In this document: in pieces, positions 1 to 8,365 of the stretch
How positions within the stretch are numbered: position 1 is the stretch's first letter
Layout: each line of letters starts with the position of its first letter
Notes under the pieces: generated by a model
Told to the model about the DNA's origin: nothing
Database searches by the model: none
What the model saw: only the letters and a program-made list of their open reading frames with translations
Translations under genes and position numbers: made by a program
Source: Paenibacillus_AA sp045062745
GTDB taxonomy: Bacteria > Bacillota > Bacilli > Paenibacillales > NBRC-103111
Reading direction: 5' to 3'
DNA: 64,000 nucleotides
NCBI RefSeq assembly: GCF_045062745.1
Contig: NZ_JBJGED010000015.1
Coordinates: forward strand, 1-64,000

Positions 1-1
1 G

Positions 2-304
2 ACCTGGTACCGGATCATGATGGACGAGCTGTTCCTGCGCTACTCCGTCTCTCCGGACGTGCTGATGGAGATCGACTCGTTCGAAGCGATCATCCGCCTC
101 GTCTCGACGTGCAACGCCGCTACGCTGCTGCCGAAGTCCTACCTGCGCGAGACGCTGCTCGAGAACAGCGGCCTGCTGCTGCGGGAAGTGAACGAGCTGC
201 GCGAGACGGTTCGGACGACGTCGCTCATTTTCGGGGAGCCGTCGTCCTTGAACGCGTCCACGCTGCTGTGGATCGAGAAGGCTCGGCGCTATTATGGGGG
301 GTAG
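2..304 (+). CDS. LysR-family regulator, C-terminal fragment
   Basis: The reading frame is open from the left edge, so the gene begins outside the window. The 100 visible residues resemble the end of the effector-binding domain of LysR-type regulators: an alternating strand/helix pattern in which a segment reading IIRLVSTCNAATLLPKSYL is followed by a buried hydrophobic strand. The DNA-binding helix-turn-helix would lie upstream and cannot be seen, nor can the divergently transcribed target such regulators usually have. No clear terminator follows; the next 770 bases are repeat-rich non-coding DNA. The family call is from overall pattern only. Confidence 0.6.
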   Translation, partial: TWYRIMMDELFLRYSVSPDVLMEIDSFEAIIRLVSTCNAATLLPKSYLRETLLENSGLLLREVNELRETVRTTSLIFGEPSSLNASTLLWIEKARRYYGG

Positions 305-409
305 GGGGAATCGTGGCGGCAGCATATTGTGAGGGCACGGCGATGGGCTGGCGGGTGGCAGTTGCAGCAGGGGAAAGGCTGGCGGTGGCGGGACGTTTGC
401 GCTCGTGCC

Positions 410-528
410 GGGCAGGGCGATGGGCTCCGACCGCTGTTGAAATCGTGACGCTTGGATTGAATAGTTGCTGAGGTGGCGACACGATTTCAAAGGCGGACAC
501 TTCGTTTCTCCGCTCCATCCCCCTGCCC
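410..528. repeat. family A inverted repeat, copy A1
   Basis: Core arms TTGAAATCGTG (437-447) and CACGATTTCAA (480-490) are perfectly complementary. Outer arms around GGGCAGGG (410-417) and CCCTGCCC (521-528) also pair, with ATGG/CCAT next to them. The same core occurs at 31512-31568 and 61848-61899 with different but again complementary inner and outer arms. No reading frame or transposase is associated. Confidence 0.8.
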
Positions 529-539
529 TCTTCGGGTGT

Positions 540-831
540 GCCACGTTTCCTGGGGGAGGAAGGGTAGAAAGAATGGTTACTTGGTGGTGGGCGGAATTTT
601 GGTGCGTGAGGCAGAAATAGGGTGTTAAGCGGAAGCGGTGGGTGGCGCCGTTTGCGCTCGTGCCGGGCAGGGGATGGATTGCGGATGCCGACCCCTGCCC
701 TCTTCGGGTACCACGTCTTGCTTTCCCGGCCATCCTCCTGCCCACTCGGGTGTCGCGCTTCCCGTTTTTACACCCATCCCTAGTCCTCTGCTGCCACGTT
801 TACTGAGGGAGGAAGGTAGGAAAGATTGGTT
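540..831. repeat. direct duplication of about 40 bases in intergenic DNA
   Basis: The stretch 540-580, containing CCACGTTTCCTGGGGGAGGA, recurs at 792-831 as CCACGTTTACTGAGGGAGGA, each followed by a similar AGAAAGA..TGGTTA tail. Between them lies a duplicated GTTTGCGCTCGTGCCGGGCA segment (also at 395-415) with its CCCTGCCCTCTTCGGGT partner. It looks like decayed local duplication. Confidence 0.6.
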
Positions 832-894
832 AGTTTTTGGGCAGCTTAGTCGATGGCGGTAATTGTATGCACAGTCCCTGCCTTTCCGTTCTCT

Positions 895-972
895 AAGGTA
901 ACTTTTCTACTTTACAGCTCCCCCGGCTGCGTTTTCCCGATCTCGAAGGTAACTTTTCTACTCTACAGCTCC
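895..972. repeat. tandem pair of 27-base repeats, period 51
   Basis: AAGGTAACTTTTCTACTTTA followed by CAGCTCC occurs at 895-921 and, with one change, at 946-972. The 51-base period is the same as that of the unrelated array at 25105-25313. Confidence 0.65.
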
Positions 973-1023
973 TCCGTCCGCCTCATCCCGCTCGTTGCTG
1001 CTCATAACCGGCTCAACGCGAAC

Positions 1024-1054
1024 AATCCCCGGGGCTATACGAGGCCCGGGGATT
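1024..1054 (-). terminator. probable terminator after the D-aminopeptidase gene
   Basis: Perfect 10-base arms AATCCCCGGG (1024-1033) and CCCGGGGATT (1045-1054) flank an 11-base loop, 18 bases beyond the stop codon at 1072. The T-tract is weak on the minus strand, so termination strength is uncertain. Confidence 0.55.
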
Positions 1055-1071
1055 GCAGAAAAAACCATTCC

Positions 1072-1857
1072 TTATAAATCCAAAATATGCCGTACATCCT
1101 GCACGGTCTTGCTGATCGTGAACGGGTCGACGCGCTCCACACCGGTACGCCCGGCGAACTCGGTTGCCTTGGCCGTCGACTTGAACGTCACCTGCACCTC
1201 GTACGGCGCTTCGCGGACCAGCGGCTGCCGCCGCTCCTGGCGCAGCGCCTTCGCGACGTCTTCCCGGATGCGGTGAACCGCCTCATCCGGATGCAAGCTC
1301 CGGGCGCGGCCGCCCGGGAACCCCCACTTGACGATCGTGCCGGGCAGATCGTCGCCCAACAGGCCGCGCGCCTCCTCGACCGCGGCCCGATCGCCGCTGA
1401 TGTACGCGACCGGCACCGACTCGCCGCCCGCGATCAGCGACATTTGCCCGATCTCGCCGTATACCTGGCCGTTCACCCGGTACGCTTGCCAGTTCTCCGA
1501 GCTCTGTGTGTGCGGCATGACCGCAGCCGGCGTGCCTTCCATGGCATGATACCCCACGAACAGCATCGAGTGAAACGAGCTGTCGAGCGAAGGAAGGATG
1601 CTGCGGCTGGAAGCCGGCCGTTCCAGGTAGATGCTCGGATGCAGCTCCTCCCACAGCAAATTGTAGTCCTCGGACCCGTGCCCATCATTCACAACGATCT
1701 CGGTAGCCCCAGCCTCAAGCGCTCCCTCAATGGCAGCGTTTACTTCTCGGGCCTGAATCGACCGGTACCGTTCGTAGAACGGATGCCCTTGCTTGACCTG
1801 GTTCCAATGGTAGACCAGGCTGATCCCTTCCATGTCGGTCAGTATGTACACCTTCAC
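1072..1857 (-). CDS. M55 family D-aminopeptidase (DppA-like)
   Basis: A 261-residue cytoplasmic metallopeptidase of the DppA family, which removes N-terminal D-amino acids from peptides and forms a large ring assembly. The zinc-binding pattern is intact: D8 and E10 in TDMEG, H60 in NDGHG, H104 in GYHAMEG and E135 in YGEIG, plus H116. The start is the GTG at 1857 (VKVYIL) because GGGAGGTG lies 7 bases upstream and it gives the usual family N-terminus; the longer open frame to 1935 adds 26 unlikely residues. It lies 88 bases downstream of a cysteine hydrolase on the same strand. There are no dipeptide-transporter genes next to it, unlike the B. subtilis dpp operon. A role in D-amino-acid peptide or peptidoglycan recycling is inferred. 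Confidence 0.88.
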   Translation of the reverse strand: MKVYILTDMEGISLVYHWNQVKQGHPFYERYRSIQAREVNAAIEGALEAGATEIVVNDGHGSEDYNLLWEELHPSIYLERPASSRSILPSLDSSFHSMLFVGYHAMEGTPAAVMPHTQSSENWQAYRVNGQVYGEIGQMSLIAGGESVPVAYISGDRAAVEEARGLLGDDLPGTIVKWGFPGGRARSLHPDEAVHRIREDVAKALRQERRQPLVREAPYEVQVTFKSTAKATEFAGRTGVERVDPFTISKTVQDVRHILDL

Positions 1858-1945
1858 CTGCCAACACCTCCCGTCTTCACTATAACGTGAAGCCATCGTT
1901 TGGTAAACCACTCCGGCGAGACGATAACTTGTCAAAAAATCAACT

Positions 1946-2791
1946 CTATGTCCGATCCGAACGAAGCGCTAGCAGAAAGTCGTCCAACCCGTAGACGAAG
2001 CCGAAAGCGATCGAGACCCGCCACAACGCGATTTCCTTGGCCGTCTCGTTCCGGGCGCTCTCCTTGGTCTCGATTGCGGTCACCGCCTCCCGGATCGCGG
2101 AGCACATCAAGCCGCGACGCGCCATATCGAGCATCCCGCCCGAGGAAGTGAGCAGACAGCCGTCGATGGCGAAGCCTGCGTAGACGAGGTGCTCGATGCC
2201 ATAATGCTCGCATAAGGCGAAGAGCTGCGCCTCGTTCTCGGCGACCGGCTCGTGCGGGAGCGGCTCGGCCTGCGCGTAGAACCGGAACGGCGGTGCAAAG
2301 GCGTTCGCTTCCGCGTTGTGCCGGCCCGGGAATACGTGGTCGCGCCGGAACCGCTGCAGGCGGGCGCGCACCGATTCCTCGGGATTCGCTAGCCGAGACT
2401 GCGGCTGCGGAGACGCCGGTACGATCGACTGCCGGCGCCGCTCCGTGATCGCCACCGTCTCCTTGTAGCCCGGCAGCTCCTGGTAGTAGCCGCCCGGAAA
2501 CGGCAGGTGAATTACGCGCAACCCCGCCTCCCGCACGCCCCGCAGCAGAGCAGGGAACACGGTCTCGGCGATGGTATTGGAGCGTGTCAAGTATTCTACC
2601 GAGCGATATCGCCCGGGCGCCTGCTCCCGCGTGCCGCAATCAGCCGCGTGCATCACGACGATAGCGGAACGCGCGGTGTCGAAGTCGAGCTCCGCCTTCT
2701 CCCAGCCTCCGAAGCCTTCGGCCGGCACCTCCTGCGTGAAATCGGCATCGTGCTGACGGTAATACCCTGTTGGCATGCGAATAATAGACAT
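1946..2791 (-). CDS. isochorismatase-like cysteine hydrolase
   Basis: 281 residues with the alpha/beta fold of the isochorismatase/nicotinamidase family. The first strand ends in IVVMHAAD (catalytic Asp region) and the nucleophile cysteine is in AGFAIDGCLLTSSGGMLD, equivalent to the family's cis-peptide/Cys signature. At 281 residues it is longer than nicotinamidases (about 180-210) because of an insertion of roughly 60 residues around 115-175 with HVFPGRHNAEAN. The substrate cannot be read from sequence. The ATG at 2791 has GGGAGG 8 bases upstream. It precedes the D-aminopeptidase gene by 88 bases and may share its transcript. Confidence 0.8.
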   Translation of the reverse strand: MSIIRMPTGYYRQHDADFTQEVPAEGFGGWEKAELDFDTARSAIVVMHAADCGTREQAPGRYRSVEYLTRSNTIAETVFPALLRGVREAGLRVIHLPFPGGYYQELPGYKETVAITERRRQSIVPASPQPQSRLANPEESVRARLQRFRRDHVFPGRHNAEANAFAPPFRFYAQAEPLPHEPVAENEAQLFALCEHYGIEHLVYAGFAIDGCLLTSSGGMLDMARRGLMCSAIREAVTAIETKESARNETAKEIALWRVSIAFGFVYGLDDFLLALRSDRT

Positions 2792-2902
2792 GGGCCGGAC
2801 CTCCCGAATGCTAAGATACTCCCATCCTACCTCTCCATGGCCCTCCCTACAAGGGGATATTGTTAACTTGGTACGAGCATCCTTCTAACGCGACACAACC
2901 GC

Positions 2903-4144
2903 TCAACCTCGCGCTCCCGCCTTCTCCTCCAGCCCCAGCTTGCGACCCACGTATGCGGTCGTGCTCGCCTGGACGAGAATCGTGAGCAGGATCGCCAGGA
3001 ACGTCACCGACGCGATCGCGTCCGTATGTGCGATGCCGAGCCCGGCGACCATGCCCGACAATGCCGCCGGGATTACCCCGGTCTCCCGCACCCAGCACAT
3101 GAACAGCAGCTCCCGCCAAGTCCATTCGGCTCGCCTGTCCGGAAGCGCGCAGAGGAACACCGTCAGCGGACGCGCGACGAACATGAACACGACCATGACA
3201 CCCAGGCTCGGCCACAAATACTCGTACACATGGGCGAAGTCGACCTGACTGCCTAGCAGAATGAAAATCAGCATCCGCATCAGCGCCGTCACGTTGTCGG
3301 TGAAGTGTGCCATCTCGTGATGCTTGTCCTCCATCCGAAGGCCGAATTGCGAGCTGTTGCCCCAGATGAGCCCGGCAGTGAAGGTGGCCATGAATCCGCT
3401 GACGCCTAGCATCTCGCCGAGCAAGTACGCGGCTATGGCGACTGTCAGCATCGCGATCGTCGTATACTCCCGCAGCGTGCCGATCCGGGAATGGGCAACC
3501 AAGTATACGGCGATCAACGCCAACGCCACGCCGAGCACGATACCTCCGGCCGCCGAGATGACAAAATCGAGGCTGGCGCCGGCGAATGACACTTCTTCGG
3601 TACCCAGGATGTAGGCGATGATCGAGAACGTCAAGATCGAGCCGGTCGCATCGTTGAACGCCGACTCGCTCTCCACCGTCTCGCGGATTTTCTCCCGGAT
3701 GCGAACTTGCCGGAAGACCGGAATGATCGTAGCCGGATCGGTCGAGCTGATGATCGCGCCGAGCAGCAGCGCATACGGTATAGGCAAGTCCAGGGCATAA
3801 TGCGCCGTCAAGCCGACGAGCCCGGCCGTGATCAACACGCCGGGCACGCTTAGCAGCGATAGGGTGACCCACACCTTGCGCAGCCCCGACAAGCGGATAT
3901 TGCGCCCCCCATCGAACAGGATGAGGACCGAGCCCAAGGTGAGGATGAATTGATTGGTGAACGAGGTGGACGGTTCATTCACTAGATGAAAGCCTTGTCC
4001 CACGACGATCCCCGCCACCAGGAACATGGCGACATCCGGGATGCGCAGCGCCGAAGCGAGTTTCCCCGACACCATGCCCAGGCCGAAGATCAGCACGAGG
4101 AGCAGCAGCACATGCTCGATCACGATTCCTGTATCCTGCTCCAT
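2903..4144 (-). CDS. NhaP-type monovalent cation:proton antiporter
   Basis: A 413-residue integral membrane protein with about 12 hydrophobic segments, of the CPA1 antiporter family. The conserved ion-binding region is visible: STDPA at 134-138 and ESAFNDATGS at 160-169 with the N164-D165 pair. It would exchange Na+ or K+ for H+ across the cytoplasmic membrane. The ATG at 4144 is preceded by AAGGGG. The gene starts 31 bases after ktrA and is probably the last gene of the ktrB-ktrA operon, and so falls under the same c-di-AMP riboswitch. That pairing suggests K+ efflux balancing KtrAB uptake. No regulatory TrkA-C domain is fused to the C-terminus. Ion preference is inferred from context. Confidence 0.87.
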   Translation of the reverse strand: MEQDTGIVIEHVLLLLVLIFGLGMVSGKLASALRIPDVAMFLVAGIVVGQGFHLVNEPSTSFTNQFILTLGSVLILFDGGRNIRLSGLRKVWVTLSLLSVPGVLITAGLVGLTAHYALDLPIPYALLLGAIISSTDPATIIPVFRQVRIREKIRETVESESAFNDATGSILTFSIIAYILGTEEVSFAGASLDFVISAAGGIVLGVALALIAVYLVAHSRIGTLREYTTIAMLTVAIAAYLLGEMLGVSGFMATFTAGLIWGNSSQFGLRMEDKHHEMAHFTDNVTALMRMLIFILLGSQVDFAHVYEYLWPSLGVMVVFMFVARPLTVFLCALPDRRAEWTWRELLFMCWVRETGVIPAALSGMVAGLGIAHTDAIASVTFLAILLTILVQASTTAYVGRKLGLEEKAGARG

Positions 4145-4175
4145 GCAAGCTCAACCCCTTGATCGCAAAATTCCG

Positions 4176-4847
4176 CTACTTTTTGGCCGTCTCCAGTTCG
4201 TTCTCGAACTGTTCGATCTGTTTGTTCGTGCCGATGATGACCATAACGTCCTTCTCGTTCAGCACGTCCGACGCGTTCGGGGCGATGATGACGCCGCCCT
4301 TCTTGTTGATTGCCACTACGCTACAGCCGTGTCTGGCGCGAGGATCCAAGTCCTTTAGCGACCGGCCGTTCAAGCACTTCGGCACGGACAGCTCGGCAAT
4401 CGTATAATCCTTCGACAATTCGATATAATCGAGCAGGTTCGGCGAGGTCAGCTGGTGCGCGACGCGGATACCCATCTCCCGCTCCGGGAAAATGACGCGG
4501 TCCACACCGATCCGCTCCAACACTTTGCCGTGCAGGTCGGACAGCGCCTTGGCCACGACCGTCTGCACCCCCAAGTCCTTCAGCAGGATCGTCGTCAGGA
4601 TGCTGGACTGGATATCGTCGCCGATCGCCACGATAACGCAGTCGAAGTTGCGGATGCCAAGCGCCTTCAGCGTCTCCTCGTCCGTACAGTCGGCGGCCAC
4701 GACATGCGTCAGCTTATCCGACATTTCGTCTACGACCTCTTCGTTTTTGTCGATCCCCATGACCTCGAAGCCTTGCTGGATCAATTCCGCCCCCACACTG
4801 GAGCCGAAGCGGCCGAGCCCGATGACTGCGAATTGTTTTAATTTCAT
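4176..4847 (-). CDS. ktrA: Ktr potassium uptake regulatory subunit (RCK protein)
   Basis: 223 residues, the normal length. The N-terminal RCK/TrkA-N Rossmann domain starts with the nucleotide-binding loop IGLGRFGSS at about 9-17, followed by the acidic end of strand 2 (GIDKNEE). The C-terminal TrkA-C domain spans about 135-220 (ELSKDYTIAEL...VMVIIGTN) and is the usual c-di-AMP-binding part. KtrA forms an octameric ring that gates the KtrB channel in response to ATP/ADP. It lies 15 bases downstream of ktrB and 31 upstream of the antiporter. KtrA and KtrC are close relatives; the adjacent ktrB argues for ktrA. Confidence 0.9.
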   Translation of the reverse strand: MKLKQFAVIGLGRFGSSVGAELIQQGFEVMGIDKNEEVVDEMSDKLTHVVAADCTDEETLKALGIRNFDCVIVAIGDDIQSSILTTILLKDLGVQTVVAKALSDLHGKVLERIGVDRVIFPEREMGIRVAHQLTSPNLLDYIELSKDYTIAELSVPKCLNGRSLKDLDPRARHGCSVVAINKKGGVIIAPNASDVLNEKDVMVIIGTNKQIEQFENELETAKK

Positions 4848-4862
4848 TGTTACTCATTTCCC

Positions 4863-6203
4863 CTAACCGATAATAATTTTGCCTTCCGGGTGCCGGTACA
4901 GCTCTTTCTCCGCCTTAGGTCCAAGCGCATAAGCGAGCGTCAAGGGCCCGAGTCGACCCGCGAACATCGTAAGCATGATCAGTATTTTGCCGAACACCGT
5001 CAAGTCGGGCGTAAGTCCCATGGTGAGCCCAACCGTACCGAAGGCGGAAGTTACCTCGAACAATATCATCAGGAAGTTGTGATCCTCCGTGGTAGACAGC
5101 ACCATCGACACGAACACGAGCAGGGACAACGCAACAATGGTCAACGTGATGGCCTTGTAGATGCGGTCCTTCGCGAGCCGGTAATGGAACAACACGATGT
5201 CTTCCTTCCCGCGGATCATGGCGATCACGGCCCCGATCAAGGTAGTGAAGGTCGTCGTCTTGATCCCGCCCCCCGTCGAACCCGGCGATGCACCGATGAA
5301 CATAAGGATGATCGTGAAAAATTGCGTCGCCTGCCTCATCCCGACAATATCGATCGTATTGGCTCCAGCCGTACGCGGGGTAACCGATTGGAAGAAGGCG
5401 CCCCAAATTTTGCCCGTCCAATCCAGCGGACCCAGCGTAGCCGGATTCGTATATTCGAACACATACACGACAATCGCGCCGATCACGATCAGGAACGATG
5501 TGGCGGACAGCACGACCTTCGAGTGCAGCGATAGTTTGCGAGTTTTGGGGTACTCAATCGCATCCGAGATGACGATAAACCCGAGCCCGCCCAAAATAAT
5601 GAGCAGCATCGTCACCAGATTCACGATCGGATCATCCACATACATCGTCAAGCTGCGGAACCCGCCGAAAATATCGAATCCGGCGTTGTTGAACATGGCG
5701 ACTGCGTGGAAGATCCCGAAGTACACCGCCTTGCCGACACTCATATCGAACGACCAGCGGATCGCATACAGAAGCGCAGCCGTCAATTCGATCGTGAGGG
5801 AATACACCAGCACCTTGCGAATGAGACGTACGATGCCCTCCATGCTCCCTTGGTTCATCGCTTCCTGCAGGATAAGCCTTTCCTTCAGGGAGATTCTTTT
5901 GCGGAGCACGAGCGCGATCAGCGTCGCCATCGTCATGAAGCCGAGTCCACCGACCTGGATTAGGATCATAATGACAACTTGACCGAATACGCTGAAATAA
6001 GTGCCCGTATCCACGACGACGAGTCCCGTCACGCATGTCGCCGATGTAGAAGTGAAGAGGGCATCGATAAAGTCCAGGCCTAGTCCGCTGGAAGAAGATA
6101 TCGGAAGGGACAGCAAGACCCCGCCTAACAGGATGATCCCCGCAAAACCAAGCGCCAAAATTTGCGGAGGCGTAAGTTGGAGAAACTTTTTCGTTACACT
6201 CAA
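4863..6203 (-). CDS. ktrB: Ktr potassium channel-like transport subunit
   Basis: 446 residues, normal for KtrB/TrkH proteins. The four pore-loop repeats each carry a selectivity glycine: SATCVTGLVV (about 54-63), FNNAGFDIFG, VTPRTAGANT and SAFGTVGLTMG. It mediates Na+-dependent K+ uptake with KtrA as cytoplasmic regulator. The assigned start is a TTG at 6203, supported by GAGGTG 8 bases upstream. The gene is first in a ktrB-ktrA-antiporter operon and is preceded by a c-di-AMP riboswitch with an intrinsic terminator, so expression should fall when c-di-AMP (high K+) is high. Gene order is reversed compared with the ktrAB operon of B. subtilis. Confidence 0.92.
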   Translation of the reverse strand: MSVTKKFLQLTPPQILALGFAGIILLGGVLLSLPISSSSGLGLDFIDALFTSTSATCVTGLVVVDTGTYFSVFGQVVIMILIQVGGLGFMTMATLIALVLRKRISLKERLILQEAMNQGSMEGIVRLIRKVLVYSLTIELTAALLYAIRWSFDMSVGKAVYFGIFHAVAMFNNAGFDIFGGFRSLTMYVDDPIVNLVTMLLIILGGLGFIVISDAIEYPKTRKLSLHSKVVLSATSFLIVIGAIVVYVFEYTNPATLGPLDWTGKIWGAFFQSVTPRTAGANTIDIVGMRQATQFFTIILMFIGASPGSTGGGIKTTTFTTLIGAVIAMIRGKEDIVLFHYRLAKDRIYKAITLTIVALSLLVFVSMVLSTTEDHNFLMILFEVTSAFGTVGLTMGLTPDLTVFGKILIMLTMFAGRLGPLTLAYALGPKAEKELYRHPEGKIIIG

Positions 6204-6253
6204 GCTGGGGTCACCTCAATTGTATCCTGGGAAAAACGGGAGGAAGGCAGCAG

Positions 6254-6282
6254 AAAAAAGGCATCGGAAGCCCAATGCCCTT
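6254..6282 (-). terminator. riboswitch expression-platform terminator
   Basis: On the minus strand GGCAT and ATGCC arms (6275-6279 and 6260-6264) with additional inner pairing are followed directly by six T (A6254-6259 on the plus strand). It lies between the c-di-AMP aptamer and the ktrB ribosome binding site, as expected for a transcriptional off-switch. Confidence 0.8.
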
Positions 6283-6432
6283 GCGGTCTGGTTCCCTGTC
6301 ATAGCCTACGAGGTTAGCTGACGGATTCGGGTGGCAGGCCACCCTATTCGCTGACGATGCCGAGCATCGCTGGCAAAATTCACCCCTACTTAAATGGTTC
6401 CCCCGTTTTCCCTTGGAAATTCGGCTTTTTTG
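6283..6432 (-). promoter_or_regulatory. c-di-AMP riboswitch (ydaO/yuaA class) aptamer
   Basis: Read on the minus strand, the conserved blocks of the ydaO motif occur in order: GCCGAATTTCC, then CGGGGGAACCAT, then GGGGTGAAT, and further on CCGTCAGCTAACCTCGTAGGC (one base more than the 20-base core CGTCAGCTAACCTCGTAGGC). This class binds c-di-AMP and is a known control element upstream of K+ transporter genes in Bacillales. It lies about 80-230 bases upstream of the ktrB start and is followed by an intrinsic terminator. Boundaries are approximate. Confidence 0.92.
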
Positions 6433-6446
6433 TTCAATTGATTCGT

Positions 6447-6481
6447 ATTATAGTCCTCTTCCCAGCGTAGTACAAAGTCTT
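6447..6481 (-). promoter_or_regulatory. candidate promoter of the ktrB riboswitch transcript
   Basis: A perfect TATAAT (minus strand, 6447-6452) lies 15 bases upstream of the first aptamer block. The best -35 at 17-base spacing is TTGTAC, which is weak. The remaining DNA up to 6721 is AT-rich divergent promoter space, and I see nothing else in it. Confidence 0.5.
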
Positions 6482-6721
6482 TTTGGGCCGAAATAGCGCT
6501 CGGAAAGCGTTAACACTCAGGAATTGGCGAGGCCAGAGCATTCTTTTCATCGACTAGCCTGAACTATTGAGCGGTTTCTTTCGTTTTAGCCATAATAATA
6601 GAGGTGAGGAGGGAAAGTTGGTTTTCCCGGCGAGGTGTGCTAACTTTTAATTACGAATCCCCGACCAAGTTTATCCAAGTTTCAAAATTTTTCGGAAGCG
6701 GTCTTAAAAAGGAGCTCTTGT

Positions 6722-8365
6722 ATGCGCATATTCGTAAACCGTTATCGCTGGATCGCTTTGGCTGTGATCGGCCTCGCTCTGTTCGTCGCCACCAATTGGC
6801 TGCCTGTCGCTAACGGACGAGACGGCACCAAGCTCTCGGTCGAAACCGACCGCGCTCTGACGAAGCAGGCGGCTGCCGCGGCCGCAGAAGCGTGGGTGAA
6901 GCAGCAGACCGGCGGAACTTCCCCTTTCCGTATCGTCGGCCCGGTCTCGTTCCAGGTTGATACCGTGCTGAGCGGCTATTTAACCAAAGAAAAGCTCGCA
7001 CCGGCTTATGCCGAACGCTACCGGACGCTGTATCCGGTTGAATATTGGCAGGTGGAGATGGAGAATAGCTCCGGCGCTCGTTACTTGGTGGACATCGAGA
7101 TGGAAAAGGGCGCCGTGGCCGGTTGGCGCAGGCAAGCGGTCGGTTCGGCCCCGGCCAAGGAAGAGGGACAACGGATCGCGGAAACTTATTTGAGGCAAAA
7201 TGCGTTACTGCCGCAATCATACACCGTGCGAGGGCCGGATTCGAAGCATCCTTACCGCTATGTGTTCACAATCCCGGGAGAGCGCATAGGAGACGCCGTA
7301 CTGGAGCGCGAGGTGGAAGTGCGCGGACTAGAGGTAACCGCCTACCATGCGGGCTTTCAAGCGCCTGACGCCTACAAGGCTTGGCTGGACCGACAGGAAT
7401 CGGCCTCCGGCGGCATGTCGCGCTGGAATTTGATCCTGACCGCTATCATGGCGTTAGGCGCGATCTATTATGCGATCCGGCTGCGCAAGGTGACGGCGTT
7501 CCGCCGAGGGGTTCTGCTCGCCCTGGTGTTCGTGGGGCTGTACGCCCTGAACAACTGGAACCAGCTGCCGGCGATGCAAGCGCTCGGCTTCTCCGAAAGC
7601 CCGGATCCGTTCAGCGGTCATGCGACAGCGATCGCGCTATCGATCATCTCGACCCTGTTCGCGGCTGCCTTGGGCTTGGTTACGTACTTGTCTCTCACCG
7701 CAGGGACGACCATGTGGCGGGTGTACGATGGCGCCGCCTGGCCTCGCTGGGGGGAAACCGAGTTCGGCCGGGAGACGCTGCGCTCGATGGGACGCGGCTA
7801 CGGGCTCGCCTTGTTCATGCTCGGCCTGCAGGGCGTCATGCTGTGGATCGCGCAGGCGGGGTTCGGCATGTGGTCGGTGAACGACCCGAGCAGCTCGTAC
7901 TACAACTTGCTGCACCCGGGCTTGTTCCCGCTCATGGCCTGGGCTGCGGCGATATCCGAAGAGGCGATCTACCGATTATTCGGCGTCGCCTTCTTCCATC
8001 GTCTGATTCGGCATAAGTTCATCGCCGTGCTCGCGCCGAGCCTGATCTGGGCGTTCAACCACACGCTGTATCCGATCTATCCGGTGTATACGCGGCTGAT
8101 CGAGGTTACGCTGCTTGGGCTCCTGTTCGGCTATGCCATGCTGAAGTACGGCTTCCTGACGGCGCTCTTCGCCCACGCCGTCATTGACAGCACGCTGATG
8201 GCGCTGCCGCTCATCGGCGGTTCGGATGCCGGGCTGGCGCTCGCCGGCATCGTCTACCTGGCCTCGCCGGCGCTGGTAGCCGGCGCGATCTGGTGGTGGC
8301 ACCGTCGTCGCGGCGCCCGGCTCAAGTCGTCGGGGTCGACTCTTCCCCCTGCAACGCCTTCTTGA
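6722..8365 (+). CDS. CPBP family membrane metalloprotease with extracytoplasmic N-terminal region
   Basis: 547 residues. One membrane segment (about 10-28) precedes a 200-residue soluble, probably external, region containing two PepSY-like stretches (ALTKQAAAAAAEAWV and GQRIAETYLRQ). A polytopic C-terminal half carries the CPBP/CAAX-protease signature: EEAIYR (glutamate pair plus Arg), WAFNH and AHAVID with the metal-binding histidines. CPBP proteases cleave substrates within the membrane; the substrate is unknown. The ATG at 6722 has AAAGGAG 8 bases upstream. The 3' end overlaps the convergent uvrC gene by 44 bases, so neither can have a separate downstream terminator. Confidence 0.85.
   Translation: MRIFVNRYRWIALAVIGLALFVATNWLPVANGRDGTKLSVETDRALTKQAAAAAAEAWVKQQTGGTSPFRIVGPVSFQVDTVLSGYLTKEKLAPAYAERYRTLYPVEYWQVEMENSSGARYLVDIEMEKGAVAGWRRQAVGSAPAKEEGQRIAETYLRQNALLPQSYTVRGPDSKHPYRYVFTIPGERIGDAVLEREVEVRGLEVTAYHAGFQAPDAYKAWLDRQESASGGMSRWNLILTAIMALGAIYYAIRLRKVTAFRRGVLLALVFVGLYALNNWNQLPAMQALGFSESPDPFSGHATAIALSIISTLFAAALGLVTYLSLTAGTTMWRVYDGAAWPRWGETEFGRETLRSMGRGYGLALFMLGLQGVMLWIAQAGFGMWSVNDPSSSYYNLLHPGLFPLMAWAAAISEEAIYRLFGVAFFHRLIRHKFIAVLAPSLIWAFNHTLYPIYPVYTRLIEVTLLGLLFGYAMLKYGFLTALFAHAVIDSTLMALPLIGGSDAGLALAGIVYLASPALVAGAIWWWHRRRGARLKSSGSTLPPATPS

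Larger units (their letters stand above)
305..1071. other. repeat-rich intergenic region
   Basis: No convincing gene lies here; short open frames on both strands have poor codon character and run across repeats. It holds a family A inverted repeat (410-528), a second hairpin with arms GGGCAGGGG (665-673) and CCCCTGCCC (692-700), a direct duplication of about 40 bases (540-580 and 792-831), a tandem pair of 27-base repeats 51 bases apart (895-921 and 946-972), and a GC-rich hairpin at 1024-1054. Confidence 0.7.

Noticed and set aside
8322..8365. Overlap of CPBP protease and uvrC as a sign of error
   Set aside because: Tail-to-tail overlaps of this size are ordinary and both ends match their families.
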